Of a stretch of 64,000 bases of DNA, positions 31,004 through 38,545 are shown piece by piece. Under the pieces are notes generated by a model that saw only the letters and a program-made list of their open reading frames with translations, was not told the origin of the DNA and ran no database searches. The DNA is from VBDM01 sp963699535 (GTDB taxonomy: Bacteria; Pseudomonadota; Gammaproteobacteria; Burkholderiales; SG8-39), in contig CAVOUJ010000015.1 in the NCBI GenBank assembly GCA_963699535.1, positions 15,776-79,775 of the forward strand. The letters are read 5' to 3'. The stretch's first letter is position 1, and each line of letters opens with the position of its first letter. A program made the position numbers and the translations under genes.

Positions 31004-32085
31004 TGTCGGCAATTGCGCTGGGGATACGCGCGGGGACGCGCTATCGGCATCGCGTCAAGAGCGTAGATCGCTTGTTGGGCAACGCGGCGCTGCACGCGGT
31101 GCGCACCGAGTTGTATGCCGCGCTGGCGGCGCGGTGGCTCACCGGAGTGCGCCAGTTGCTGCTGGTAATCGACTGGTCGGACTTGACGCCCGATCAGCGC
31201 TGGCACTGGTTGCGGGCGAGTGTCGCGGTGGAAGGCCGCAGCGTGACGCTGTATGAGGAAGTGCATCCTCAGCGCCGGTTGGGCAATCCCAAGGTGCATC
31301 GCCAGTTTCTGGCGCGCGTGGCCGAGTTGCTGCCGCCGGGCTGCGAGCCGATCGTGATGACCGATGCTGGATTTCATGCCCCTTGGTTCAAGGCGGTCGC
31401 CGCGCGAGGCTGGGCCTTTATCGGGCGGATCCGCGGCCGCGACACGGTGCGGCATGGTGCGGGCCCGTGGATGCGAGCTACCGCACTCTACGAGCAGGCC
31501 ACCGAACAGCCCCGCGATCTGGGGCAACATACTTACGTGCGCAGCAACCCGATCCACGCTCGGCTCGTACTCGTAAAGCTGCCCGCCGGTGGCCGGCATC
31601 GGCTGAACATCTATGGGCGGCGCCGTACCGGACGTACCAGCCGTAAGTGCGCGCGCGCCGCGCGCGATCCGTGGCTGCTCGCGGCTTCGAGGCGGCTGGA
31701 CCATCTGACAGCCGCTACCATCGTGCAGCTCTACGCACAGCGCATGCGCATCGAGCAGTCAATTCGCGACACCAAGAACCTGCGCCTGGGTCAGGGCCTG
31801 CACACCACACGCTCGCGCACGCGCGAGCGGCTGCAGATGCTGCTGCTCATCGGGCATCTGGCCGCCTTCGTGCAACGGCTCATCGGCGAAGCAGCCAAAG
31901 CGCATCAACTTCAACTCAATTTCATGGCAACGCATCGTAGAACGCGACCGGAGATCTCCACGCTAACGTTGGCGCGACGCATTATGTCGTCGGTCTCGCC
32001 CTCCGACTGGCTCGACCGCCTCGCCCCCTGGGCGGCCATTCCACCGCTACGCGTCCAAGCAATCAACGCTTATGCACGAGCATGA
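31004..32085 (+). mobile_element. IS4-family (IS10-like) transposase, 5'-truncated
   Basis: Clean 1.08-kb frame. Reads LSAIALGIRAGTRYRHRVKSVDRLLGN, collinear with the IS10 transposase segment around its RIDRLLGN motif, so about 35-40 N-terminal residues and the left terminal repeat are missing. DDE catalytic residues: VIDWSDL, VMTDAGF and E in the YREK signature Y-AQ-R-MRI-E-QSIRDT-K, with spacing 2-3-6 as in IS4 elements. C-terminus intact (INAYARA). The right end probably lies within ~60 bp of the stop. Frames from here on are free of the indels seen upstream. Confidence 0.88.
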
Positions 32086-32274
32086 GAAAATGCGGGGAAA
32101 CCTCAGGGACAGACCACGATTTCCGGCAGATGAAATCAGCCGGCGTGGTTTTTGGTTTCCGATAGCTCGGATTTGTCCTTCGTCGGCCGACCGGGCGCGC
32201 CGCGCTCGACGCGGCGGCCGAGCATCTGTGCGATTTGCGCCCTGCAAATTAATGGGCGCCAGTCTCGATTTATT

Positions 32275-32342
32275 CATATCGGCACTCACACAGACCCCGC
32301 TTCGGCGGGGTTTGTCTTAGTGCGGCTCGCTTATTTGAACGT
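32275..32342 (+). repeat. Partial copy of ~135-bp dispersed repeat with GC hairpin
   Basis: Right-hand half of the repeat family described at 39072 and 43992: TATCGGCACTCACACAGACC, then the hairpin CCCCGC-TTC-GCGGGG-like stem, TTTGTCTT and a diverged tail ending TTATTTGAAC. The hairpin plus T-rich tail resembles a plus-strand terminator. Confidence 0.75.
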
Positions 32343-32454
32343 CCTTTTGGGTCGTAAGCGGACCTGCCGCACGCACCCGACACCGCTCGGGTGTTACCGG
32401 GTCGCAGCGCCGGACCTCAACGAGGGCGGTCAGCGACGCGACCTGGTACAAAAA

Positions 32455-32503
32455 AACGCGACGGGGTTGCCGTCGCGTTTGAAAGGCTGCTTGCGCAGCC
32501 TTT
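32455..32503 (-). terminator. Rho-independent terminator pair for the 65-aa gene
   Basis: Two hairpins: stem AACGCGACGG/CCGTCGCGTT at 32455-32464 and 32470-32479, followed on the minus strand by a run of T, and AAAGGCTGC/GCAGCCTTT at 32482-32490 and 32495-32503. On the minus strand they lie ~45-95 bases after the stop of the small gene at 32549. Confidence 0.75.
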
Positions 32504-32548
32504 GACCGGGGGGAGGAGGAGTCCCCGGTTGAAGGTGAACCCTAGTTC

Positions 32549-32746
32549 TCAGTGTTTCATGCTGGGTTTCAGGAAGTAGGTGCCGAACCCGGCCGCCTTT
32601 TCCTTCACCCAGAGGATCGCGTCGACAATCCGTTCCGCGGTGCGCATGGTGTTGAGCGCGTATTGGCGGTCGGACTCGCTCATGCGCGCTTCGCGGATGC
32701 GGGCGTAAAAGCCTGAATCGCGGACTCTTTCATTAGCTTTTCTCAT
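32549..32746 (-). CDS. Small hypothetical protein, 65 aa
   Basis: Not recognised. A strong ribosome-binding site (GAAGGAG, 8 bases before ATG) and a downstream minus-strand terminator make it a convincing gene. The product is charged and helical: MRKANERVRDSGFYARIREA, then MSESDRQYALNTMRTAERIV, then DAILWVKEKAAGFGTYF. No signal peptide and no cysteines. Its start region (GATATCTAATGAG) is repeated in inverted orientation 117 bp away, which may mark a duplicated leader. Confidence 0.65.
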   Translation of the reverse strand: MRKANERVRDSGFYARIREARMSESDRQYALNTMRTAERIVDAILWVKEKAAGFGTYFLKPSMKH

Positions 32747-32882
32747 TAGATATCTCCTTCACTGGCTACAAACATGTCATAACTCACGTAACAGAGCTTC
32801 CATCTATCTCTATGACTCTGTGCCCGAGTATAGACCTATCTGGGAATGGTTTGTTGCGATGCAACAGGTGATATCTAATGAG
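32742..32882. repeat. 13-bp inverted repeat around a divergent AT-rich promoter region
   Basis: CTCATTAGATATC at 32742-32754 and its exact complement GATATCTAATGAG at 32870-32882 bracket ~115 bp. Each arm contains an ATG: the left arm is the start of the 65-aa gene, the right arm begins only a 12-codon frame (MSIKVRNTKSYV). Between them the DNA is AT-rich relative to its surroundings. No further gene is evident in 32883-33100. Confidence 0.55.
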
Positions 32883-33109
32883 CATTAAGGTGAGAAATAC
32901 TAAATCATATGTCTAACCCGCTGCCCTGCAGATGCCTCGTAAGTACCTGGGAGCCTCGTACGAGGCCGTGGTGCGCAGGGAGCGGCGGAGCTGGTACCGG
33001 GGCACCGGAACGAAGGACGAGGGACGCGGCGTCGGGCTGGGTCCGGAGCGCCGCGGGCATGGGTCTGTTTATGGCTGCCGAGAGTTTGAAAATTCCTAGT
33101 TTCTACCGG

Positions 33110-33428
33110 TGGCGGTTAGCCTGCTTTCTTCGGCACGCGGGGCAGGGGGAAGAACTCGGTAGGCTTGCGCCGGTAGAGACGCCAGGTCGTCCGCATGTCC
33201 ATGCGCCCGCTCCCAGGCGCGCGCATCGGCCTCGCTTGCGCGGTAGATGCCACATCCTCCGTTATGCCTGACCTCCCGGCTGACCGTGGAGGGCGCGCGC
33301 CCAAGCCCCGCCGCGATCCGCCGTATCGATCGACCCGCTGCAATCCCGCGTGAGATCTCCTCTCGCTCCTGCAGCCCCAGCGCCTGAGGCGCCCGCCGAC
33401 GCGCCGCTGGGGTAATGCCTCCATCCAA
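33110..33428 (-). pseudogene. IS30-family transposase remnant (N-terminal part)
   Basis: Frame from 33428 contains LGLQEREEISRGIAAGRSIRRIAAGLGRAPSTVSREVRHNGG followed by YRASEADARAWERAHG, the helix-turn-helix domain found at the start of IS30-type transposases. The DDE catalytic domain is absent: homology stops after WERAHG and the frame runs on as unrelated sequence. Remnant of an insertion event. Confidence 0.75.
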
Positions 33429-33479
33429 AGATTAGAAGGTGTTGCGTCGATCGGTTGAACTCACCGCTAGAGGCGGTCA

Positions 33480-33722
33480 TTCACAGGCAAAAGAATTGGC
33501 GCAGAATATGCCAAACAGATAGGGTCTATCCTGTCCGGGTTTGCAAATTGAGGATATAGAGACCGGGCCGAAACATAGTTAACTGAAATTATTAAATTAT
33601 GTGTTTTCCGTCTCAAATGTGACGTTCATGATGAAGAGACACTCCGGTCTCTACAATCACGGTTAGCCAGCACGAATGCAGCGATATGCCGACTCGACGC
33701 CAGTTGCCAATTAGTCAAGCTG
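33480..33722. other. AT-rich non-coding stretch ahead of gene cassettes
   Basis: No gene seen. Base composition is clearly AT-richer than neighbours (e.g. GAAATTATTAAATTATGTG). It holds a 9-bp inverted repeat AGAGACCGG at 33558-33566 / CCGGTCTCT at 33644-33652, and then GTTAGCC at 33662-33668, matching the right-hand attC core of the first cassette junction. It could be a remnant of an integron platform edge or of the preceding attC; no integrase gene is present. Confidence 0.4.
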
Positions 33723-33723
33723 T

Positions 33724-34095
33724 ATGGGTTCCGTAATTCGCTGGGAAAGGCGTGTATATCTTGCTCTGTGCGTTTGCGTACTGTTCGGGGCTGCTTACCT
33801 TTTCGCTATGTGGAAACCGGGCTTTGCCTTATTGAAAGCTGGTCCGATTATGGAAGCAGGAACGTTCGTAATGTATTCAATGTACGTTCTTGCATTTCCA
33901 TTAGGATTCCTGTGGTCCTTTGCGTTTCATGGAGTCCTTCAACCTCTCCTCGGGCAACCGATTCATGGTTTCCCGATTCCCGTGCAGGCCGTGTTTTTGT
34001 TCGCTTACTACTTGGGCTATGTCGCTATCGGTTATTTGCAATGGTTTATTCTGCTGCCTCGATTGTTTCGAAGGCCAAAGCCGAATGCCAGCTAA
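33724..34095 (+). CDS. Cassette-encoded membrane protein, 123 aa, unknown
   Basis: Unrecognised. Three to four hydrophobic segments (VYLALCVCVLFGAAYLFAMW; GTFVMYSMYVLAFPLGFLWSF; VQAVFLFAYYLGYVAIGYLQWFILL) and a basic C-terminus RLFRRPKP. Its TAA stop lies inside the left core (GCTAAC) of an attC-like site, as is common for integron cassette genes. No strong ribosome-binding site or promoter of its own. GC is lower than the region average. Confidence 0.7.
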   Translation: MGSVIRWERRVYLALCVCVLFGAAYLFAMWKPGFALLKAGPIMEAGTFVMYSMYVLAFPLGFLWSFAFHGVLQPLLGQPIHGFPIPVQAVFLFAYYLGYVAIGYLQWFILLPRLFRRPKPNAS

Positions 34096-34161
34096 CCACA
34101 CGGTCAAGCGGGACGCTCAGCGAGCGTCGCTCGCACGCGAATCTCACCGCGGACGTTAGCC
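34091..34161 (+). other. attC-like integron recombination site A
   Basis: 71 bp from GCTAACC to GTTAGCC. The end cores are complementary (GCTAAC/GTTAGC) and the arms pair imperfectly (CACGGT with ACCGCG; GCGGGACGC with GCGAATCTC-flanking CGC), with a central self-complementary GACGCTC-type loop. The right core is followed within 3 bases by the next gene's start. The structure fits attC sites by eye; folding of the bottom strand was not computed. Confidence 0.65.
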
Positions 34162-34164
34162 GTG

Positions 34165-34458
34165 ATGGAAACTGGGACCAAGTGCGGCTGCAACCATTCT
34201 TTCGCTGTCATCTGCGGCATCTTTGCGGGCGCTGCTGTGGCGTTGTTGCTCGCTGAGGACCGCTGCCTGGATGCCGGCGGCCGACTAAGCGATACCGCCT
34301 GGACCTGCCAAGTCGCCTCCGGTGCAATCAGTTCGCTTTGGGGGTTGGTCACGCCTGGAATCATTGCGGTGGCGGTCTTTGTTGGCATCCTTGTTTACTT
34401 TGCTGTAACTGTCTTTGGACGCCGGTGGATCTTTAGGTATGGTAAATATCACGGCTAA
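34165..34458 (+). CDS. Cassette-encoded membrane protein, 97 aa, unknown
   Basis: Unrecognised. Two membrane segments (SFAVICGIFAGAAVALLLAE and WGLVTPGIIAVAVFVGILVYFAVTVF) around a short loop with two cysteines, and a C-terminal basic end. ATG at 34165 (GTG at 34162 also possible) sits directly after attC site A, and its TAA stop is within the GCTAAC core of site B. That layout is the second unit of a cassette array. Confidence 0.7.
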   Translation: METGTKCGCNHSFAVICGIFAGAAVALLLAEDRCLDAGGRLSDTAWTCQVASGAISSLWGLVTPGIIAVAVFVGILVYFAVTVFGRRWIFRYGKYHG

Positions 34459-34545
34459 CCACGCGTTCGAGAGCGGACGCGCCGACAACCAACGCGCCCT
34501 GGCTTGGGTCCGTGGCGGCGCACCCGCTCAACGCGAACGTTGGGT
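34453..34545 (+). other. attC-like integron recombination site B
   Basis: Left arm GCTAACCACGCGTTCGAGAG continuing CGGACGCGCC. The right arm, read as complement, is CCAACGTTCGCGTTGAGCGG continuing GTGCGCC. The arms align over ~28 bases with small bulges, the hallmark of attC sites. Right core GTTGGGT at 34539-34545. About 93 bp in total. Confidence 0.72.
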
Positions 34546-34600
34546 GGCGCATAATTCCAGGTCATATCAAATTCATTGCACTTCGGAAAGGGAGGACAAC

Positions 34601-35020
34601 ATGGCCGTTCGAACTTCGTCCGCACAATGGAAAGGCACCCTGAAGGAAGGGGCCGGCACGATGAAACTGGGAAGTGGTGCCTATGAGGGCCCGTTTACAT
34701 ATGCCTCACGCTTTGAATCAGGCAAAGGAACGAACCCCGAAGAATTGATCGGCGCAGCGCAGGCCGGCTGCTTTTCGATGTTCCTGGCCGCCCTGCTCAC
34801 CGGTGCGGGCTTCACTCCCACGCGGATTGCCACGACCGCGAAAGTGCACTTGGGCGAAGGCCCGACGATCACTCTGATAGAACTGAGCACGCAAGCCGAA
34901 GTCCCGAATTTGACAGACGCTGACCTACAGAAGCACGCAGAGGCAGCGAAAAAGAACTGCCCGGTGTCGAAGGCGCTAGCGGGACCGGAGATCAAGCTTC
35001 AAGCGCGACTTGTGAAGTAG
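34601..35020 (+). CDS. OsmC-family peroxiredoxin-like protein
   Basis: 139 residues from ATG 34601 with a strong GGGAGG site. MAVRTSSAQWKGTLKEGAG resembles OsmC N-termini. The two redox cysteines are in AAQAGCFSM (Cys57) and KNCPVSKAL (Cys120). Detoxifies organic or fatty-acid hydroperoxides in the cytosol in characterised relatives. It follows the cassette array but has its own ribosome-binding site and no attC behind it, so it is probably chromosomal. Confidence 0.88.
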   Translation: MAVRTSSAQWKGTLKEGAGTMKLGSGAYEGPFTYASRFESGKGTNPEELIGAAQAGCFSMFLAALLTGAGFTPTRIATTAKVHLGEGPTITLIELSTQAEVPNLTDADLQKHAEAAKKNCPVSKALAGPEIKLQARLVK

Positions 35021-35127
35021 GCGGCAATCGCACATCCGTGATGCAACCGGAAAGCTGGCGAGAAAGGCCGAGACAAGAGTCGGGTATCTGTCGTCTAGGC
35101 TCTCCGCATGGGTCGCCTATCGAAAAT

Positions 35128-35148
35128 CAATGGGGACAGACCCCATTG
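35128..35148. repeat. Short palindrome CAATGGGG-ACAGA-CCCCATTG
   Basis: Perfect 8-bp arms with a 5-base loop, between the convergent OsmC and Bug receptor genes. It shares the GGGGACAGACCCC core with sequences near 36235, 38346 (GGGACA-ATC-TGTCCC), 39049 and 39893, so it is likely a REP-like element and may act as a bidirectional terminator. Confidence 0.65.
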
Positions 35149-35160
35149 AAACATCCTTCC

Positions 35161-36129
35161 CTAAAGCGGCTTGAAGCCGATGTCGCGCGCGACCTTGCCC
35201 CACTTTTCCGTGTCCCGGCGGATGATGTTGGCGAAGAATTCCGGTGACTCGGTGTAAATCTCGAGCCCGTAGGAGTCCAGCTTCTCGCGCACGTCGGGCT
35301 GCGCCACCGCGCGGTTCATTTCCTGGTTGAGCAGCAGCACGATCTCGCGCGGGGTGCCGGCGGGCGCGATGAACCCGAACCAGCCGCTGTTCTCGTAGCC
35401 GGGCAGCGTTTCCGCGATCGTCGGGTAGTCGGGGTACTTGGGCGAGCGCGTGGCGCGGCCGATGCCGAGGAGCTTCAGCCGGCCGGCGTTGACGTAGGGC
35501 TGGACCGAGACGAAGGAGGTGATCGTCGCGTCGACCCGCCCGCTCATGAGGTCGGTCATGATGGGCGCGACGCCGTTGTAGGGCACGTGCAGGTAGGTGA
35601 AGCCGCCCAGGGTGCGCAGCAGCTCGACCGAGAAGTGGATGTAGGCGCCTTCGCCATTGCTGCCGAAAACGAGCTTGCCGGGGTTGGCCTTCCCGTAGGC
35701 GACCAGGTCCTTGACGTTCTTGAACGGCACGGTGGGGTGAACCACCAGCGCGAGGAAATTGGACACCGGGATCTGGATCGGCACGAAATCCTTCAGCGTG
35801 TCGTAGGCGACCTTCTTGTGGGTGATTGGCACGACCACCATGTTGCCGCCCTGCCCGCAGCCGATGGTATAGCCGTCCGGCTTGGCCTGAGCGATGAGCG
35901 CGAGGCCGAGCTGGCCGCCGGCCCCGACCCGGTTGTCCGCCGTGAGCGGATGCCCCAGGCGCTCGCCGACCTTCTGCCCGATCAGGCGCGCGAGCACGTC
36001 GCAACTGTCCCCCGGCGCTGCGGGGACAATGACGCGGATCGGCCTGGCCGGGTAGGCCTGAGCATAGGCGCCGCCCGCCGGCAACGCCGCGGCTGCGAAC
36101 AGGATCATCGAAATAGCGATGCGGATCAT
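35161..36129 (-). CDS. Bug/TctC-family tripartite tricarboxylate receptor
   Basis: 322-residue periplasmic substrate-binding protein. The signal peptide MIRIAISMILFAAAALPAGGAYAQ is followed by AYPARPIRVIVPAAPGDSCDVLARLIG (the family's YP.RPI..IVP..PGG.xD opening), then LGHPLTADNRVGAGGQLG, KPGKLVFGSNGEG-like segments and PDYPTIAETLPGYE. The canonical PGG reads PGD-S here. Start supported by GGGGGGGACCT before ATG. No TctAB membrane genes nearby, so it is an orphan receptor. Ligand unknown. Confidence 0.92.
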   Translation of the reverse strand: MIRIAISMILFAAAALPAGGAYAQAYPARPIRVIVPAAPGDSCDVLARLIGQKVGERLGHPLTADNRVGAGGQLGLALIAQAKPDGYTIGCGQGGNMVVVPITHKKVAYDTLKDFVPIQIPVSNFLALVVHPTVPFKNVKDLVAYGKANPGKLVFGSNGEGAYIHFSVELLRTLGGFTYLHVPYNGVAPIMTDLMSGRVDATITSFVSVQPYVNAGRLKLLGIGRATRSPKYPDYPTIAETLPGYENSGWFGFIAPAGTPREIVLLLNQEMNRAVAQPDVREKLDSYGLEIYTESPEFFANIIRRDTEKWGKVARDIGFKPL

Positions 36130-36307
36130 AGGTCCCCCCCGAGTTATTGGCTTCGTTCGAAATTATGGCCCCAATGCGCGCCTTATGGCAAAACCAAGAT
36201 AAGGGGGCAAGGGCCTTGGCGCCGAACGTTGGGGGACAGTCCACTAAGGATGGCAACGGGCTGATCGGCCTCGGCAATTGTCTTGGCGGTCTGTCCCCTA
36301 CGACGGA

Positions 36308-37438
36308 CTAGTCGAGCTCCGTGGTCACATCGCGCGGCATTGCGGCCACAGTCTCCAGGTCGAAGTAGACCCGGCCGATCTCGCGGCCGTCGGTGGTTTC
36401 CACCTGGACCTTCCATGGCCCAGGCTGGTAGTTCGCCTTCACACCGTAGCCGCGGAAACCCTGCTCGCGGCCGCCGACGATCTTGATGGGAATCGTGTCC
36501 TGCAGGGCCCAGCCCCGGCCTCCGGGCTTCCAGTACCAGCGCATCTGCACCTCATCGGAGAAGCGCGCAGGCGAGAAGATGCGGAAGAACACGTACACCT
36601 TGTCGTCGGGCTGCGCGCGGAACTGCTGGTCGCCGTTGTGCCAGATGCGCCACCAGGGCCGCTCGTGCGTGAGACGGTACCCTTCCTCGGTACGCTCCAC
36701 GGCGTGATAGACGCCGATGAAGGGGATTGAGAGCGGCACCGGCGGGATCACCCGCAGGAGGTAGGACGCGAGAAAGCCCACGAGCACGCAACCCAGGGGC
36801 AGCAGGATCTGCCGCCGCGCTTGCGCGAAAAGCTCGGGCCTGCGCGACCGGATCCACCACGCCGCTGCAGCGGGCGGCAGGCAGCCGACGAGCATCGACA
36901 GCAGGAACACGCCGAGGCCGATCGTGCCGGCGACGACCGGCACCATGGCGGCGGAGAACGAGAGGAAGCACAGGGCGAGCAGCGCGAACTTGACGTGCAT
37001 GCCGAGCGCCTTGAAGCGCCTGGACTCGTTGGCGATGAGGAGCGCCACGAGAAACGCGAGGAACCCGAAGGACACCAGCAGCGACGAGCTCTTGAAGAAG
37101 AAGATGGCGTAGAGGTTCATCAGCGCGCCCAGGGCGAAGTGGATGAGCGCGGAGCGGTATTCGTAGTACCAGCGCTTCGGCGCGGGCAGTCGCGCGAGCT
37201 CGGGCGGCGGCGCGCCCTGCTCGAGGAACATGTGCAGCAGCACCGCGGTGATGGCGAGGAGGTACAACGCCTGCGGGCCGATGGTGAACCAGGAGTCGAT
37301 GCTCCCGGTGGTCACGATGTCGAAACCGAAACCGCCGGTGAAGAAAACGACCGCGACTTCGCGCTCGTTCTGTTCAAAATAGAGCTTGAGCCGCTGCAGT
37401 CCTCTAGGCGGCGCCGCGATCGCGTCGGGCTGCGTCAT
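36308..37438 (-). CDS. DUF2914-type membrane protein
   Basis: 376 residues. ATG at 37438 overlaps the previous gene's stop (ATGA). The N-terminal ~240 residues hold about seven membrane segments (e.g. ALYLLAITAVLLHMFLEQG, LIHFALGALMNLYAIFFFKS, FALLALCFLSFSAAMVPVVAG). The C-terminal ~110 residues are soluble: EGYRLTHERPWWRIWHNGDQQFRAQPDDKVYVFFRIFSP, MRWYWKPGGRGWALQDTIPIKI, GYGVKANYQPGPWKVQVETTDGREIGRVYFDLE, resembling DUF2914. Function unknown. Last gene of a four-gene minus-strand operon. Confidence 0.8.
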   Translation of the reverse strand: MTQPDAIAAPPRGLQRLKLYFEQNEREVAVVFFTGGFGFDIVTTGSIDSWFTIGPQALYLLAITAVLLHMFLEQGAPPPELARLPAPKRWYYEYRSALIHFALGALMNLYAIFFFKSSSLLVSFGFLAFLVALLIANESRRFKALGMHVKFALLALCFLSFSAAMVPVVAGTIGLGVFLLSMLVGCLPPAAAAWWIRSRRPELFAQARRQILLPLGCVLVGFLASYLLRVIPPVPLSIPFIGVYHAVERTEEGYRLTHERPWWRIWHNGDQQFRAQPDDKVYVFFRIFSPARFSDEVQMRWYWKPGGRGWALQDTIPIKIVGGREQGFRGYGVKANYQPGPWKVQVETTDGREIGRVYFDLETVAAMPRDVTTELD

Positions 37439-37671
37439 CGGTTGAGCAGCCGCCGGACGAGAACGTAGACGGCCCAGCCCCTGACCAACCAGCCGCGCAG
37501 CTTCGGGGACGACGTCAGCAGCGTGACCGCGATCCCGGCGCCGAGCAGCAGCGGTTCGGCGGCCGCGCGCCGCACGCCCGCCACCGCGGCGGCGACTTCG
37601 CCGCGCTGCGCAGTCGAGCGCTCGACGAGCGCCGTGCGCCGGCGCACCAAGGTGTCGAGGAAAGCCCTCAC
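37435..37671 (-). CDS. Small YqjK-like protein
   Basis: 78 residues from a GTG at 37671 that overlaps the upstream stop (GTGA). Begins RAFLDTLVRRRTALVERSTAQRGEVAAAV and ends with one hydrophobic segment LLLGAGIAVTLL and WLVRGWAVYVLVRRLLNR. Size, position and the R-rich start match the YqjK-type third member of yqjD-yqjE clusters. Function unknown. Confidence 0.65.
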   Translation of the reverse strand: MRAFLDTLVRRRTALVERSTAQRGEVAAAVAGVRRAAAEPLLLGAGIAVTLLTSSPKLRGWLVRGWAVYVLVRRLLNR

Positions 37672-38027
37672 TCGCGCGGCTCCACCGCTTCGGCGTCGCG
37701 CCCGAGTTCAGCGAGGCTTGCGGCGAAGGGCAGCACCTTCGACTCGCGCCACACCCGCCAGCCGATGAATGCGGCGGCCGCGAGGAACGCGAGCGCGAGA
37801 CCCGCCGACACCGCCACGCGGTGCTCCGGGGGCACCGCCATGACGAGCGCCACGGCGCCGAAGCCGAGCGCAAGCGCGGCGAGCAGGATCGCCGCCACCG
37901 CGCCGATCATAAGCAGCACCAGGCGCGCCAGCAGCTCCTGCATCTCGACGCTCAGCAGCTCGAGCCTGGTGCGCGCCAGGCCGAGCACCGTGGCGATCAG
38001 CGCCTGCGCGGATCTAAGCAGGCCCAT
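37668..38027 (-). CDS. Phage-holin-family / YqjE-like membrane protein
   Basis: 119 residues with two adjacent membrane helices (LVLLMIGAVAAILLAALALGFGAVALVMAV and VSAGLALAFLAAAAFIGWRVW) after a helical start LRSAQALIATVLGLARTRLELLSVEMQELLARL. Matches the YqjE (putative holin superfamily III) architecture. Three bases separate it from the YqjD-like gene. Likely an inner-membrane partner in the same operon. Confidence 0.78.
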   Translation of the reverse strand: MGLLRSAQALIATVLGLARTRLELLSVEMQELLARLVLLMIGAVAAILLAALALGFGAVALVMAVPPEHRVAVSAGLALAFLAAAAFIGWRVWRESKVLPFAASLAELGRDAEAVEPRE

Positions 38028-38029
38028 GG

Positions 38030-38266
38030 CTATTTCCGTCCGAGCAGCAGCCCGAGGAGCAGCCCCACGCCTGCGGCAATGCCGACGGCGGCCCACGGGT
38101 TCCTGCGCACCTGCTCGTCGATTTCTTTGGCGGCCTCGCGGGCGCTGTCACCCGCATCGCGCAGGTGCTCGCCGGACTCGGCGGCGGCGGTCTGCATCAG
38201 CGCTTCGGCTTCGCGCACCACTGCGCGCAGCTCGCCCATCAGCTTCTCAATCGTTGTGTCATCCAT
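38030..38266 (-). CDS. ElaB/YqjD-family (DUF883) ribosome-associated membrane-anchored protein
   Basis: 78 residues: helical MDDTTIEKLMGELRAVVREAEALMQTAAAESGEHLRDAGDSAREAAKEIDEQVRRNPWAAVGIAAGVGLLLGLLLGRK in short form, with the family's R(R)NPWAAVGIAAGVG(L)LLGLLLGR C-terminal anchor. E. coli YqjD/ElaB dock inactive ribosomes at the membrane in stationary phase. The GGGGGAC site precedes ATG. First gene of the operon. Confidence 0.9.
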   Translation of the reverse strand: MDDTTIEKLMGELRAVVREAEALMQTAAAESGEHLRDAGDSAREAAKEIDEQVRRNPWAAVGIAAGVGLLLGLLLGRK

Positions 38267-38460
38267 TTTGCGTCCCCCAAGTTGGCACGCCGATTGTATA
38301 TTCACCCGATCGCTCCAAAGACCGGCAGAGCGGTCTATTGGATAAATCGGGGACAATCTGTCCCAGGTTTGTCTGCCAATTAAGCCGTCCGCAAATCCCG
38401 GGGCCGCTCCCTCTGACCCCCATTCAATCCGGACATTTTTCCTGCTCGAACGGGACGTAC

Positions 38461-38476
38461 GGGTACGATTTTTGCA
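38461..38476 (+). promoter_or_regulatory. Probable sigma-54 promoter for the pilin gene
   Basis: GGGTACGATTTTTGCA matches the -24/-12 consensus TGGCACG-N4-TTGCA at all but two positions (the GG and GC elements are kept). It lies 70 bases before the pilin start. Type IV pilin genes are commonly RpoN-dependent. Confidence 0.7.
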
Positions 38477-38545
38477 TTTTCCTGAGGTTGCAAGCAGTGA
38501 ATATTGCCTGCCTTTTGAAGGGCTTACGAGGAAAGGAGCTACCCA

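Noticed and set aside
31004..32085. Complete functional insertion sequence
   Set aside because: The transposase lacks its N-terminal ~35-40 residues, and no left terminal repeat or target duplication can be seen.
32909..33271. 120-codon plus-strand frame (MSNPLPCRC...)
   Set aside because: No ribosome-binding site or recognisable motif; its second half is antisense to the IS30 remnant.
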